Below, piece after piece: positions 56,441-64,000 of a stretch of DNA of 64,000 nt. A model generated the notes under the pieces. The model searched no databases. It was not told where the DNA came from and saw only the letters and a program-made list of their open reading frames with translations. The position numbers and the translations under genes are program-made. The stretch lies in NCBI RefSeq assembly GCF_016889705.1, contig NZ_CP069526.1, positions 6,510,001 to 6,574,000 on the forward strand. The letters run 5' to 3'. Source of the stretch: Amycolatopsis sp. FDAARGOS 1241 (lineage in GTDB: Bacteria; Actinomycetota; Actinomycetes; Mycobacteriales; Pseudonocardiaceae). Position 1 is the stretch's first letter. Each line of letters starts with the position of its first letter.

Positions 56441-58186
56441 CTACCAGGAACGCAGAGTGACGATCCGCTCCTCGAGCTGCTCCACCGTCGCCATGGCGGT
56501 CGGCGGACCGCCGCACACCCTGCGTAGCTCGTTGTGGATCGCGCCGTGGGGCTTCTTCGTGCGGTGGTGGTACACGCCGACGAGGGCGTTGAGCTCCTTG
56601 CGCAGCGACCCGAGGCGCTCGCTCACCGATTGAGGTCGCGCGGGCGCCGGCGCGGTCTTCTCGGCCTCCGGCTTGCGGCGCTTCTCGTCGGCGAGCTGCT
56701 CCTCCTGGCGCTTGCGCAGCAGCGCGCGGACCTGGTCGGGCTCGAGCAGCCCGGGCAGGCCGAGGTACTCCTGCTCCTCGTCGGAGCCGGAGAAGACGGC
56801 GGTACCGAACGAGTTGCCGTCGTAGATCACCTGATCGAGTTCGGCCGACGCGCCGAGCGAGGTGAAAGCTTTCTCCTCTTCGCCCGGCTCGTCCTCGGTG
56901 CGGTTGGCCTGGGCGAGCAGCTCGTCCTCCCACCCGTCCTTCTCGCGGTGGGGCTTGCCGAGCACGTGGTCGCGCTGCGCCTCCAGCTCACTGGCGAGTT
57001 CGAGCAGCACGGGCACGCTGGGCAGGAAGACGCTCGCCGTCTCGCCCTTCCTGCGCGCTCGCACGTAGCGGCCGATGGCCTGGGCGAAGAACAGCGGCGT
57101 CGACGCGCTCGTGGCGTACACGCCGACCGCGAGCCGCGGCACGTCGACACCTTCGGACACCATCCGGACCGCGACGATCCAGCGGTCGGTGGAATCGGAG
57201 AACTCCTTGATGCGCCCCGAGGCCTTCGGGTCGTCCGAGAGGACCAGCGTGGGCATCTCGCCGCAGAGGCGGTGCAGGATCTTGGCGTACGCGCGGGCCG
57301 ACTCCTGGTCGGTCGCGATCACCAGGCCACCGGCGTCCGGCACGCCCTGGCGGACCTGCGACAGGCGCGTGTCGGCGGCTTGCAGCACCGAGGGGATCCA
57401 CTCGCCCGCCGGGTCGAGGGCCGTGCGCCAGGCACGAGCGTTCTGCTCGGCGGTCAGCGGCTCGCCCAGCCGAGCGGTGAACTCCTCCCCCGCGCTGGTG
57501 CGCCAGGAGGCCTCGCCGGAGTAGGCGAGGAAGACGACGGGCCGGACCACGCCGTCGGCGAGCGCGTCGGCGTAGCCGTAGCTGTGGTCGGCCTTGCTGC
57601 GCTGGAAGCCACCCGCGTCGGGTTCGTAGGTCACGAACGGGATGGCCGAGTCGTCGCTGCGGAACGGGGTCCCCGTCAGCGCGAGGCGCCGCACGGCGGG
57701 CATGAAGGCTTCGCGCGTGGCGTCACCCCACGACTTCGCGTCGCCGGCGTGGTGGATCTCGTCGAGGATCACCAGCGTCTTGCGGTTCTCCGTACGCACG
57801 CGGTGCAACGTCGGGTGCGCGGCCACCTGCGCGTAGGTGACGGCAACGCCGCGGTAGTCCGACGACGTGACGCCGGTGGTGTTGCGGAAGTTGGAGTCGA
57901 TGTCGATGCCCGCCGCCGCGGCCGAGGCCGCCCACTGGTGCTTGAGGTGTTCGGTCGGCGTGACGATCGTGATCGCCTCGACCGTGCGGTCCGACAGCAG
58001 CTCCGCCGCGATCCGCAGCCCGAACACGGTCTTGCCGGCGCCCGGCGTCGCGACCGCGAGGAAGTCCTGCGGCCTGGTGGCCAGGTACTTCGTGAGAGCC
58101 CGGCGCTGCCACGCGCGAAGCGGACGCGCGGTGGTGTCCTGCTCGGCGGGCGGTGCCCCGAGGACCCCCTGCGTCGGCTCGGACAA
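56441..58186 (-). CDS. DEAD/DEAH-type superfamily 2 helicase
   Basis: 581 residues. TTG 58186 is the earliest possible start because the frame has TGA three codons upstream; GGGGGTGAGCGAGG supplies the ribosome site. Motif I ATPGAGKT, motif II DEIHH, motif III LTGTPF, and motif VI QAIGRYVRARR are all present, so ATP hydrolysis is expected. The family is the UvrB/Res-type helicases often of unknown role; the C terminus (about 480-581) is charged and coiled (LLRKRQEEQLADEKRRKPEA) and may bind partners. No nuclease or methylase gene is beside it, so a restriction system is not supported. Confidence 0.88.
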   Translation of the reverse strand: MSEPTQGVLGAPPAEQDTTARPLRAWQRRALTKYLATRPQDFLAVATPGAGKTVFGLRIAAELLSDRTVEAITIVTPTEHLKHQWAASAAAAGIDIDSNFRNTTGVTSSDYRGVAVTYAQVAAHPTLHRVRTENRKTLVILDEIHHAGDAKSWGDATREAFMPAVRRLALTGTPFRSDDSAIPFVTYEPDAGGFQRSKADHSYGYADALADGVVRPVVFLAYSGEASWRTSAGEEFTARLGEPLTAEQNARAWRTALDPAGEWIPSVLQAADTRLSQVRQGVPDAGGLVIATDQESARAYAKILHRLCGEMPTLVLSDDPKASGRIKEFSDSTDRWIVAVRMVSEGVDVPRLAVGVYATSASTPLFFAQAIGRYVRARRKGETASVFLPSVPVLLELASELEAQRDHVLGKPHREKDGWEDELLAQANRTEDEPGEEEKAFTSLGASAELDQVIYDGNSFGTAVFSGSDEEQEYLGLPGLLEPDQVRALLRKRQEEQLADEKRRKPEAEKTAPAPARPQSVSERLGSLRKELNALVGVYHHRTKKPHGAIHNELRRVCGGPPTAMATVEQLEERIVTLRSW

Positions 58187-58396
58187 CCTCGCTCACCCCC
58201 TCCCCGGGCCGCGGGACGCGGCCGTGACGTGCGAAAACCCCCACTGTGGCACCGGCTTCGACGCCGGCGACTGCGGTGAGGGCACTTCCGGGAGCTTACC
58301 TTCCGGGTCCGCGCGCACCCGGCACCGCCACGGGTGGTGTCCCCCGGCCCGCCCCCGTGAGGGACCCGCGACGAGCCAAATCCCGGGACATGGACC

Positions 58397-59557
58397 ATGC
58401 TGGGACCCACCATGGGTGAGGTGAGACCGGACGCCGGAGCGGCGACGGCTGCGAAGACGGCTCGCAAGGGGCCGTGGCGTCTCATCACGCGCACGCTCGC
58501 CAAGGCCTGGGACGGCAACATCTTCTCCGAGGCCGCCGAAGCCGCGTTCTGGCAGACGCTCTCGCTCCCGCCGCTGCTGCTCGGGCTGCTGGGCAGCCTC
58601 GGCTTCGTCGGCGAGTGGTTCGGCCAGGGGGTGGTCGCGGCCGTGCACGACCGCATCATCACGTTCTGCCGCACCATCTTCAGCACCAACGCGGTGAACG
58701 AGATCATCGAGCCGACGGTCAACAGCATCCTCACGGTCGGCAAGGGCGAGATCGTGTCGGTGGGCTTCCTCATCTCGCTGTGGGCGGGTTCGTCGGCGAT
58801 GTCGTCGTTCGTCGACGCGATCACCGTCGCCCACGACCAGTACGGCGTGCGCAACGAGGTGTGGCAGCGGATCTTCGCGCTGCTGCTGTACCTGTGCGCG
58901 CTGATCATCCTCGTCGTCGGCCTGCCGCTGCTGGCGATCGGGCCGGACCTGCTGCCGGAGTTCTTCCCCGTGGCGTGGCGCGACAACGTGTCGGCGTGGG
59001 TGGGGTCGCTCTACTTCCCGGTGCTGGGCGTGATGATCGTGCTGGCGCTGACCACGCTGTACAAGCTGGCGCTGCCGCGGCGGCTGCCGTGGCACCGCGG
59101 CCTGCCGGGTGCGGTGCTCGCGGGTCTGCTGTTCCTGGTTTCCAGCGTCGGGTTGCGCATCTACCTCAACTGGATCACCAAAACCGGTTACACCTACGGC
59201 GCGCTCGCCGCGCCGATCGCGTTCCTGCTGCTGATGTTCTTCATCGGCCTGGCCGTCGTCGGCGGCGCCTACTTCAACAGCGCCATCCAGGAACTGTGGC
59301 CCGCCAAGGCGACCCGGCGCCAGCGCCGCAAGTGGCGCAGGCTCGAGATGGAGCGTGCCGGCGAGCGGATGCGCGCCGACGAGGGCCGCAAGCTGTGGGA
59401 CCGCAGCACGATCCCGTTGCGGCGGCCCAAACGCCAGGAAGACGAGAAGCCGGGGCACGACGACGAGTCCGGCGACGCCGGTGGCGGGCCGGACGAGGAC
59501 GCCGAGCCCGGCCACTCCGGCCATTCCGGCCACGACGCCGTGCGCAAGCTGCCCTGA
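58397..59557 (+). CDS. YihY/BrkB-family membrane protein
   Basis: 386 residues from ATG 58397 (ATG 58412 is an alternative). Six or so membrane helices (about 60-300) of the YihY/virulence-factor-BrkB family: FSEAAEAAFWQTLSLPPLLL, SVGFLISLWAGSSAMSSFVD and AAPIAFLLLMFFIGLAVVGG. A charged cytoplasmic tail ends in His/Gly/Asp-rich repeats (GHSGHSGHD). Despite the old name, members are not RNase BN; relatives such as YhjD are proposed lipid or metabolite transporters. It is convergent with the following gene, with three bases between stops. Confidence 0.87.
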   Translation: MLGPTMGEVRPDAGAATAAKTARKGPWRLITRTLAKAWDGNIFSEAAEAAFWQTLSLPPLLLGLLGSLGFVGEWFGQGVVAAVHDRIITFCRTIFSTNAVNEIIEPTVNSILTVGKGEIVSVGFLISLWAGSSAMSSFVDAITVAHDQYGVRNEVWQRIFALLLYLCALIILVVGLPLLAIGPDLLPEFFPVAWRDNVSAWVGSLYFPVLGVMIVLALTTLYKLALPRRLPWHRGLPGAVLAGLLFLVSSVGLRIYLNWITKTGYTYGALAAPIAFLLLMFFIGLAVVGGAYFNSAIQELWPAKATRRQRRKWRRLEMERAGERMRADEGRKLWDRSTIPLRRPKRQEDEKPGHDDESGDAGGGPDEDAEPGHSGHSGHDAVRKLP

Positions 59558-59560
59558 CCG

Positions 59561-60346
59561 CTACCGCTGCTGGTAGCGCCAGGTTTTGCCGTCGAAGGCG
59601 ATGCAGGCGCCCGGCGACATCACGATCACGCGCAGGGTGCTGTCGCACTCGCCTCGACCTCGAAGTTCCCGGCTCTGCAGCGGGAGCCGGCCCAGCGACG
59701 TCACGTGGCCGGTCACGTCGGAGCCGGACAACGGCCCGTCGAGGTCGATCTGAAGGAGTGGTTTGGTGGTGCCGAAGAGGCTGCCGTCGGGGTCGTCGGA
59801 GGCGCACATCAGCCGGGTGGCCGTGAGGAAGTCGCAGCCCTGCACGTCGCGGACCTGGTGGTCGAGGCGGATGGCGGAGGCGTAGGGCAGGTTCTGCGCG
59901 GGATCGGTGAAGGCGGCGTCCGGCATGGGGTGCACGAGCAGGCGGTTCATCGTGCCCCACTCGCCGGCCACCAGCCGGCGTGCGTCGGGCGAGACCGCGG
60001 CGAAGGAGTTGTTGCTCGCCTCGCCCGGCTCCAGCGCGAGCCGGTAGTCGGTCTGCGTGCCGTCGGGCGCTTGCACGCGGAAGAGCTTCGCGCCGCGGTC
60101 GTCGCGCCGGTAGGACTCCACGTACCAGCCCTGGGCCGCGCCCGGGTCGCCGACGCGGTTCCGGCCCTGCGCGGCCTGACCGGGGTCCACCGTGGCGACC
60201 CCGGTGTAGCAGATGGTGGCGCCTGACGGGCGCACGATCGTCGCGAGGCCCTGGCTCTCGTCGAGGGGACGGGCGCGGTCGGACCCGACGGCGGTCCAGC
60301 CCGTGACCGCCGCGGCGAGGCCCGGCAGGGCGGCGGCGAGCACCAC
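59561..60346 (-). CDS. Secreted or membrane-anchored hypothetical protein
   Basis: 261 residues from GTG 60346, the first start after an in-frame TGA. The start (VVLAAALPGLAAAVTGW) is a hydrophobic export segment; upstream codons would lengthen it (RLVLALV), so the real N terminus may lie across a frameshift. The body has single cysteines in ATICYTGVAT, GCDFLTATRLMCAS, GECDS and GACIAF, probably disulfide-bonded, and a beta-rich look (SFAAVSPDARRLVAGEWGTM). No family recognised. Confidence 0.6.
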   Translation of the reverse strand: MVLAAALPGLAAAVTGWTAVGSDRARPLDESQGLATIVRPSGATICYTGVATVDPGQAAQGRNRVGDPGAAQGWYVESYRRDDRGAKLFRVQAPDGTQTDYRLALEPGEASNNSFAAVSPDARRLVAGEWGTMNRLLVHPMPDAAFTDPAQNLPYASAIRLDHQVRDVQGCDFLTATRLMCASDDPDGSLFGTTKPLLQIDLDGPLSGSDVTGHVTSLGRLPLQSRELRGRGECDSTLRVIVMSPGACIAFDGKTWRYQQR

Positions 60347-60562
60347 GACGAGGGCGAGGACGAGCCTGGTTCAGCGAATGTGCGGTCTCCCTGCGGGAAG
60401 GACTGGCGGGTTCGCAGATCTACCGGTTCTTCCCCGGCCGCACAGCCACCGGGTGAAACAGCTTCGTGTTTGTCTGCCCTAGCGTGCCTCGCGGCCCCGA
60501 CTCGAGGGCAGGCCGTCGCGCACCGGGCGGGGCCTGCGCGGCCGCGCCCGGGGCGTCAGGGC

Positions 60563-60805
60563 TTACTCGTCTCCGCCCGGGCGGAGACCGTCGTAGATCT
60601 CCTTGCAGGCGGGGCAGACCGGGGAACCCGGCTTGGGCGACTTCGTGACCGGGAAGACCTCGCCGCACAGCGCCACCACGTGCGTGCCCATGACTGCGCT
60701 CTCGGCGATCTTGTTCTTGCGCACGTAGTGGAACATCTTCGGCGAGTCGTCGTCGGTCGACTCGGTGCTGTCGGTCTGCGGTTTCGTCAGCGTCTCGGTG
60801 CTCAC
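60563..60805 (-). CDS. DUF3039 family protein
   Basis: 80 residues from GTG 60805. After an acidic head, the conserved core reads FHYVRKNKIAESAVMGTHVV, ALCGEVFPV and PVCPACKEIYDGL; the cysteines in ALCG and CPAC form a probable zinc site. It is a small actinobacterial family without known role. The 216 bases between it and the gene to its left hold nothing evident. Confidence 0.9.
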   Translation of the reverse strand: MSTETLTKPQTDSTESTDDDSPKMFHYVRKNKIAESAVMGTHVVALCGEVFPVTKSPKPGSPVCPACKEIYDGLRPGGDE

Positions 60806-60886
60806 GCCTCCATCATGCCTCAGCGCCGGGGGTGCCGGAATCACCGGCCGCGAGGCTATCTTCGGAACCCGAGCCGGGGAGGCGCC

Positions 60887-61381
60887 GTGGACGGACCGAT
60901 CGCCGCCAGACCGCACATGCCGGGGTACGGCATCGCGCCCGCGGCGGCCGGGTTGCTGCCATGGGAGTGGGCCGAAGAGCGGCTGCGCACCTCGCACGAC
61001 TACTGGGTCGCCACCGTGACGCCCGCCGGCCAGCCGCACCTCATGCCCGTGTGGGCGGTGTGGACCGGCGAGGTGCTGTGGTTCTCCTCGTCGCTTCGGT
61101 CGGCGAAGGCGCGCAACGTCGCCGCCGGCTCGGCGGTGTCCGTCGCGACGGAGGATCCGCTCGAACCCGTGGTGCTGCGCGGGCCCGCCGAACTCGTCAC
61201 GGACCTCGGCGTGATCCAGGGCTTCCTCGACGCGATGAACGCGAAGTACGAGACCTCCGCCGGCATCGAGTTCCTCGACCCGGCCGTCAGCGCGTCGGTG
61301 CGGGTGCGGCCGGAGACGGTGTTCGCCTTGCGGGAGAAGGACTTCACGACGTCGCCGACCCGTTGGGAGTTTCCCTCGTGA
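60887..61381 (+). CDS. Pyridoxamine 5'-phosphate oxidase-like flavin/F420 protein
   Basis: 164 residues from GTG 60887 with GGGGAGG upstream. Split-barrel fold: LRTSHDYWVATVTPAGQPHL, MPVWAVWTGEVLWFSSS, SAKARNVAAGSAVSVATE and ELVTDLGVIQGFLDAMNAKY. Such proteins bind FMN, F420 or haem and are not necessarily PNP oxidases. Its stop overlaps the next gene by four bases (GTGA), and it heads a run of four co-directional genes ending in the pseudouridine pair. Confidence 0.85.
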   Translation: MDGPIAARPHMPGYGIAPAAAGLLPWEWAEERLRTSHDYWVATVTPAGQPHLMPVWAVWTGEVLWFSSSLRSAKARNVAAGSAVSVATEDPLEPVVLRGPAELVTDLGVIQGFLDAMNAKYETSAGIEFLDPAVSASVRVRPETVFALREKDFTTSPTRWEFPS

Positions 61382-62019
61382 CCGCCTGGGCCGACGCCGT
61401 GGCCCGGGTCGGCGTCGACGCCCGCGCCGCTCGCGAAGCGCAGACCGACCTGGAAGCGCGCTACGGCGAACCGCACCGGCACTACCACGACCTCAGTCAC
61501 GCGGCGGCTGTCGCGCGCGACAGTGCGGCTCTGGCGGCGGGCTTGCCCGTCTCCGAACGCGCGGCGATCGCCCTTGCGGCGTGGGCCCACGACGTGGTCT
61601 ACAACGCGGCGCCCGGCGAAGACGAACGCCGTAGCGCCCGGTGGCTACGGCAGTGGCTGATCCGGGCGGGCGTCGCCGAACCCCACGTCGCCCGCGCCGA
61701 GACGCCCGTCCTCGCCACCGCGGCGCACGAAGCCCCGGAGGGCGACGACGCGGGTACCGCCCTGCTCGACGCCGACCACGCGATCCTCGGCGCCGACCCG
61801 TCGTCGTACGCGGGCTACGCAGCCGCCGTCCGGCGTGAGTACGCGAAGTACGACGACGAGACCTGGGCAGCAGGCCGGACGGCCGTGCTGGCGAACCTGC
61901 TGGCCCGGCCGGTGCTGTACCGCAGCGGAACCGCGCGCGCACGCTGGGAAACCGCCGCGCGCGCCAACCTCGCGGCCGAGCTGACCCGCTGGCGCGCGAA
62001 CCCCGGCGATCGCCGATGA
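61378..62019 (+). CDS. HD-domain-like metal-dependent phosphohydrolase
   Basis: 213 residues from GTG 61378, overlapping the previous stop. Predicted HD-type residues in EPHRHYHDLSHAAAVARDS and ALAAWAHDVVYNAA, then LATAAHEAPEGDD and LLDADHAILGAD: the His, His-Asp and Asp of a metal site. The C-terminal AVRREYAKYDDETWAAGR is typical of these small predicted HD hydrolases. Substrate unknown; nucleotides are plausible given the pseudouridine genes 9 bases downstream. Confidence 0.8.
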   Translation: MTAWADAVARVGVDARAAREAQTDLEARYGEPHRHYHDLSHAAAVARDSAALAAGLPVSERAAIALAAWAHDVVYNAAPGEDERRSARWLRQWLIRAGVAEPHVARAETPVLATAAHEAPEGDDAGTALLDADHAILGADPSSYAGYAAAVRREYAKYDDETWAAGRTAVLANLLARPVLYRSGTARARWETAARANLAAELTRWRANPGDRR

Positions 62020-62028
62020 TGTTCGTTC

Positions 62029-62943
62029 GTGACCACTCAACTCTTCGTCCACGAGGAAGTCGCCTCGGCGGTGCGTGACGGCCACCCCGTCGTCGCCCTC
62101 GAGAGCACCATCCTGGCGCACGGGCTGCCCCACCCGCGCAACCTCGACGTCGCCCGCCGGCTCGAACAGGTCGTGCGCGACGGCGGCGCCGTGCCGGCCA
62201 CGATCGCCGTGCTCGACGGACGGCCCGTGATCGGCCTGGCGGCCCCCGAGCTGGAGCGCGTGTGCGAGCCCGGCGCCGGACTGGACAAGCTGTCGCTGCG
62301 CGACCTCGGTCCGGCCGTGGGCCTGGGCCGCTCGGGTGCGACGACCGTGGCGGGCACCTCGGCGCTCGCCGCCGCGGCCGGGATCGGCGTGTTCGCCACC
62401 GGCGGGCTCGGTGGGGTGCACCTCGGGGCGGCGCAGACCTGGGACGTCTCGGCCGACCTCGGCGTGCTCGCGAAGGTGCCGACGGTGGTGGTCTGCTCGG
62501 GCGTGAAGTCCGTGCTCGACATCGCCGCGACGCTCGAGGTGCTCGAGACCAGCTCGGTGCCGGTGCTCGGCTACCGCACCGACGAGTTCCCGGCGTTCTA
62601 CCTCCGTTCGTCCGGCCACCCCGTCGGCTGGCGCGTGGACGACGCCAAGAAAGCCGCTGCGGTGATCACCGCGCACCGCGCGTACTCGGATTCCGGTGTG
62701 TTGCTGGCGAACCCGATCCCCGAAGAGTCCGAAATGGACCGTGAGCTGCACGACCGGCTGCTGGCCGGCGGGCTCGCGAAGCTGCACGAAGACGGCGTCC
62801 AGGGCCGGGACGTGACGCCGGTGCTGCTGGAGCACTTCCACACCGCGAGCGCCGGCGCGAGCATCGACGCCAACGAGGCGCTGGTGCTCGACAACGCGAA
62901 GCTCGCGGCCGAGGTCGCGGCGGCGCTGGCGGTCCGGTCGTGA
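62029..62943 (+). CDS. psuG: Pseudouridine-5'-phosphate glycosidase
   Basis: 304 residues from GTG 62029. It cleaves pseudouridine 5'-phosphate to uracil and ribose 5-phosphate (reversibly). Family motifs: VALESTILAHGLPHPRNLDV, GGAVPATIAVLDGRPVIGL, KLSLRDLGPAV, VFATGGLGGVHLGA, VCSGVKSVLDIAATLEVLET, GYRTDEFPAFYLRSSG and LLANPIPEES. The Glu and Lys residues used for ring opening are within the first two and the KSVLD segments. It overlaps the kinase gene by four bases, so the two enzymes form a full pseudouridine breakdown route. Confidence 0.95.
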   Translation: MTTQLFVHEEVASAVRDGHPVVALESTILAHGLPHPRNLDVARRLEQVVRDGGAVPATIAVLDGRPVIGLAAPELERVCEPGAGLDKLSLRDLGPAVGLGRSGATTVAGTSALAAAAGIGVFATGGLGGVHLGAAQTWDVSADLGVLAKVPTVVVCSGVKSVLDIAATLEVLETSSVPVLGYRTDEFPAFYLRSSGHPVGWRVDDAKKAAAVITAHRAYSDSGVLLANPIPEESEMDRELHDRLLAGGLAKLHEDGVQGRDVTPVLLEHFHTASAGASIDANEALVLDNAKLAAEVAAALAVRS

Positions 62944-63809
62944 CCGGGTTCGTGGTGGTCGGCGACGCCGGCCTCGACGTGGTGGCGCGGCACGACGAAC
63001 CGCTCCCCCACGGGGGTGATGCCCGCGCGAAGATCCGGTTCACCGGAGGCGGGGCGGGCGCCAACACGGCGCTGTGGCTGCGGTCCCTGGGCGCCGACAC
63101 GACGCTCGTCGCCCGCATCGGCGACGACTCCGGCGGGCGGCTGATCAAGGCCGAACTGGAGGCGGCGGGGGTGCGGTGCGCGTTCGCCGTGGACCCGCAG
63201 GCGCCGACGTGCTGCGTGGTGGTGATCGTCGACGGCGACGGCCAGCGCAGCATGCTGGCGGACCGCGGCGCGAACCAGCGGTTCGCGCCTGAAGACATCA
63301 CGGCCGAGTCGTTGGCCGGGGCCCGGCACCTGCACTTGTCGGGTTACGTACTGCTGGATCCCTCGTCGCGGCCCGCCGGCCTGGCGGCTTTGGCACTGGC
63401 GAAGGAGGCCGGCCTCACCACCTCGGTGGACCCGCAGGCCGCCGCGCACATCCACGATCCGGCCGCGTTCCTGGAGGACGTGTGCGGGACCGATCTGCTG
63501 ATGCCGAACACGGAGGAACTGGTGGCGCTCACCGGCTCCGCGGATCCGGCGAGCGCGAAGGAGCTGCTCGGGTTCGTCGGTGCGGTGGTGGTGACGGCCG
63601 GGCTCGGCGGCGCGAGCTGGGTCGACGCCCAGGGGGTGACGACGGTGCCCGCCGTCGAGGCCGAGTGCGTGGACTCGACCGGCGCGGGCGACGCCTTCGA
63701 CGCCGGCGTCCTCACCACGTGGCTGGCCGGCAAGTCCACTGTGGACGTCCTACGCGCCGGCACGCGGCTCGGGGCACTCGCAGTCGGCCGCCTCGGCCCC
63801 CAGCCGTGA
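62940..63809 (+). CDS. psuK: PfkB-family pseudouridine kinase
   Basis: 289 residues from GTG 62940 in a GTGA overlap with psuG. PfkB fold: the N-terminal FTGGGAGANTALWLRSLGAD signature, and the catalytic CVDSTGAGDAFDAGVLTTWL with the active-site Asp in GAGD. Linkage to psuG indicates phosphorylation of pseudouridine, the step before glycosidic cleavage. Length is normal for the family. A long hairpin follows 71 bases later. Confidence 0.9.
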   Translation: MTGFVVVGDAGLDVVARHDEPLPHGGDARAKIRFTGGGAGANTALWLRSLGADTTLVARIGDDSGGRLIKAELEAAGVRCAFAVDPQAPTCCVVVIVDGDGQRSMLADRGANQRFAPEDITAESLAGARHLHLSGYVLLDPSSRPAGLAALALAKEAGLTTSVDPQAAAHIHDPAAFLEDVCGTDLLMPNTEELVALTGSADPASAKELLGFVGAVVVTAGLGGASWVDAQGVTTVPAVEAECVDSTGAGDAFDAGVLTTWLAGKSTVDVLRAGTRLGALAVGRLGPQP

Positions 63810-63880
63810 ATTCCCCGGGTTTTCAGGGGCCTCGCAGGGCGTGTCACGTGGCGTAGGCACCCCGAAACTCGAGTGTGACT

Positions 63881-63940
63881 ACGGCCGCTGACCCCGTGTC
63901 AAGGCGGGAAAGCGTGGCTTGACACGGGGTCGGCGGCCGT
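63881..63940 (+). terminator. Long hairpin after psuK
   Basis: A 22-bp stem with one G-U pair (arms 63881-63902 and 63919-63940, loop 16 bases), ACGGCCGCTGACCCCG pairing into GGGGTCGGCGGCCGT. The right arm merges into the dispersed repeat, so the hairpin may be part of that element. Confidence 0.75.
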
Positions 63941-64000
63941 GTTGAAGCTTCGGATCGAGGTGCCGGGCAGGGGCTGGGCGCATCCTCATTGCGTAGTTGC
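63927..64000. repeat. Dispersed intergenic repeat, copy B
   Basis: Matches copy A at 26472-26545 over about 73 bases with transition-only differences. It is cut by the window end, so its true length on the right is unknown. No coding sequence lies between psuK and here. Confidence 0.75.

Noticed and set aside
56441..58186. Restriction-modification or defence helicase
   Set aside because: No methylase, nuclease or specificity gene is adjacent, and the protein has no extra nuclease domain that I can see.
58397..59557. Ribonuclease BN
   Set aside because: Older annotations of this membrane family as RNase BN are wrong; the sequence is an integral membrane protein without nuclease motifs.

Overview
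The window is about 70% G+C, uses GTG starts freely and has short overlapping operons, as expected of a filamentous actinomycete. Gene order from 19.6 to 33.5 kb (TrmA-like methyltransferase, KimA-like permease, ceoB, ceoC, DUF3159, OB-fold protein, hydrolase, DUF3710, dut, DUF3093, DUF4193, cei, suhB, ppgK, sigA) matches, gene for gene as I remember it, the Rv2689c to sigA (Rv2703) block of Mycobacterium tuberculosis. Protein character and the accessory genes suggest Pseudonocardiaceae, probably Amycolatopsis. That is an inference; no search was run.

Layout. (1) 1-242: the end of fadB. (2) 0.3-10.4 kb: an accessory block between fadB and dxs. It holds a four-gene leftward operon (response regulator, histidine kinase, two FtsX-extracellular-domain-like membrane proteins), then a PucR regulator, a sodium/solute symporter, an agmatinase-family hydrolase, a ThDP enzyme and an aldehyde dehydrogenase stump. 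Most of these catabolic genes carry frameshifts. The stump abuts a low-G+C HEPN/Abi-like gene. (3) 10.5-12.5 kb: dxs, divergent from a choline/betaine-type oxidation operon (betB-like dehydrogenase, frameshifted APC permease, GMC oxidoreductase). (4) 17.4-19.5 kb: a small membrane protein and two decayed genes (a siderophore-type binding protein and a mycothiol-dependent isomerase-type protein). (5) 19.6-33.5 kb: the conserved core. (6) 33.6-34.65 kb: a 1-kb non-coding region with a heptamer tandem repeat. (7) 34.65-40.5 kb: an intact peptide-type ABC transporter operon. (8) 40.5-50.9 kb: mixed genes, including a two-component system whose kinase has lost its ATP-binding domain, a glutamine-synthetase-like operon and two metabolite transporters. 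(9) 51.4-56.1 kb: a xylose/ribose-type ABC operon ending in its own ROK regulator, with a palindromic operator upstream. (10) 56.4-64 kb: a helicase, a YihY-like membrane protein, DUF3039 and a pseudouridine degradation operon.

How the parts work together. The central block serves isoprenoid supply (Dxs), potassium uptake (KimA-like protein with CeoB/CeoC), RNA modification, dUTP removal, envelope integrity (Cei), inositol phosphate and polyphosphate-glucose metabolism and principal transcription (SigA). The flanks are nutrient-acquisition modules. The damaged genes are all dispensable transport, catabolic or regulatory genes, whereas core genes are intact. Several frameshifts look like single-base errors, but the kinase deletion and the truncated dehydrogenase look like real loss. 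The items I find most worth following up are the two-component operon carrying orphan FtsX-domain proteins, the HEPN gene at a broken operon, a dispersed intergenic repeat at about 26.5 and 63.9 kb, and a run of inverted repeats between twin terminators at 50.9-51.4 kb. I saw no tRNA, rRNA, CRISPR array or insertion-sequence transposase.
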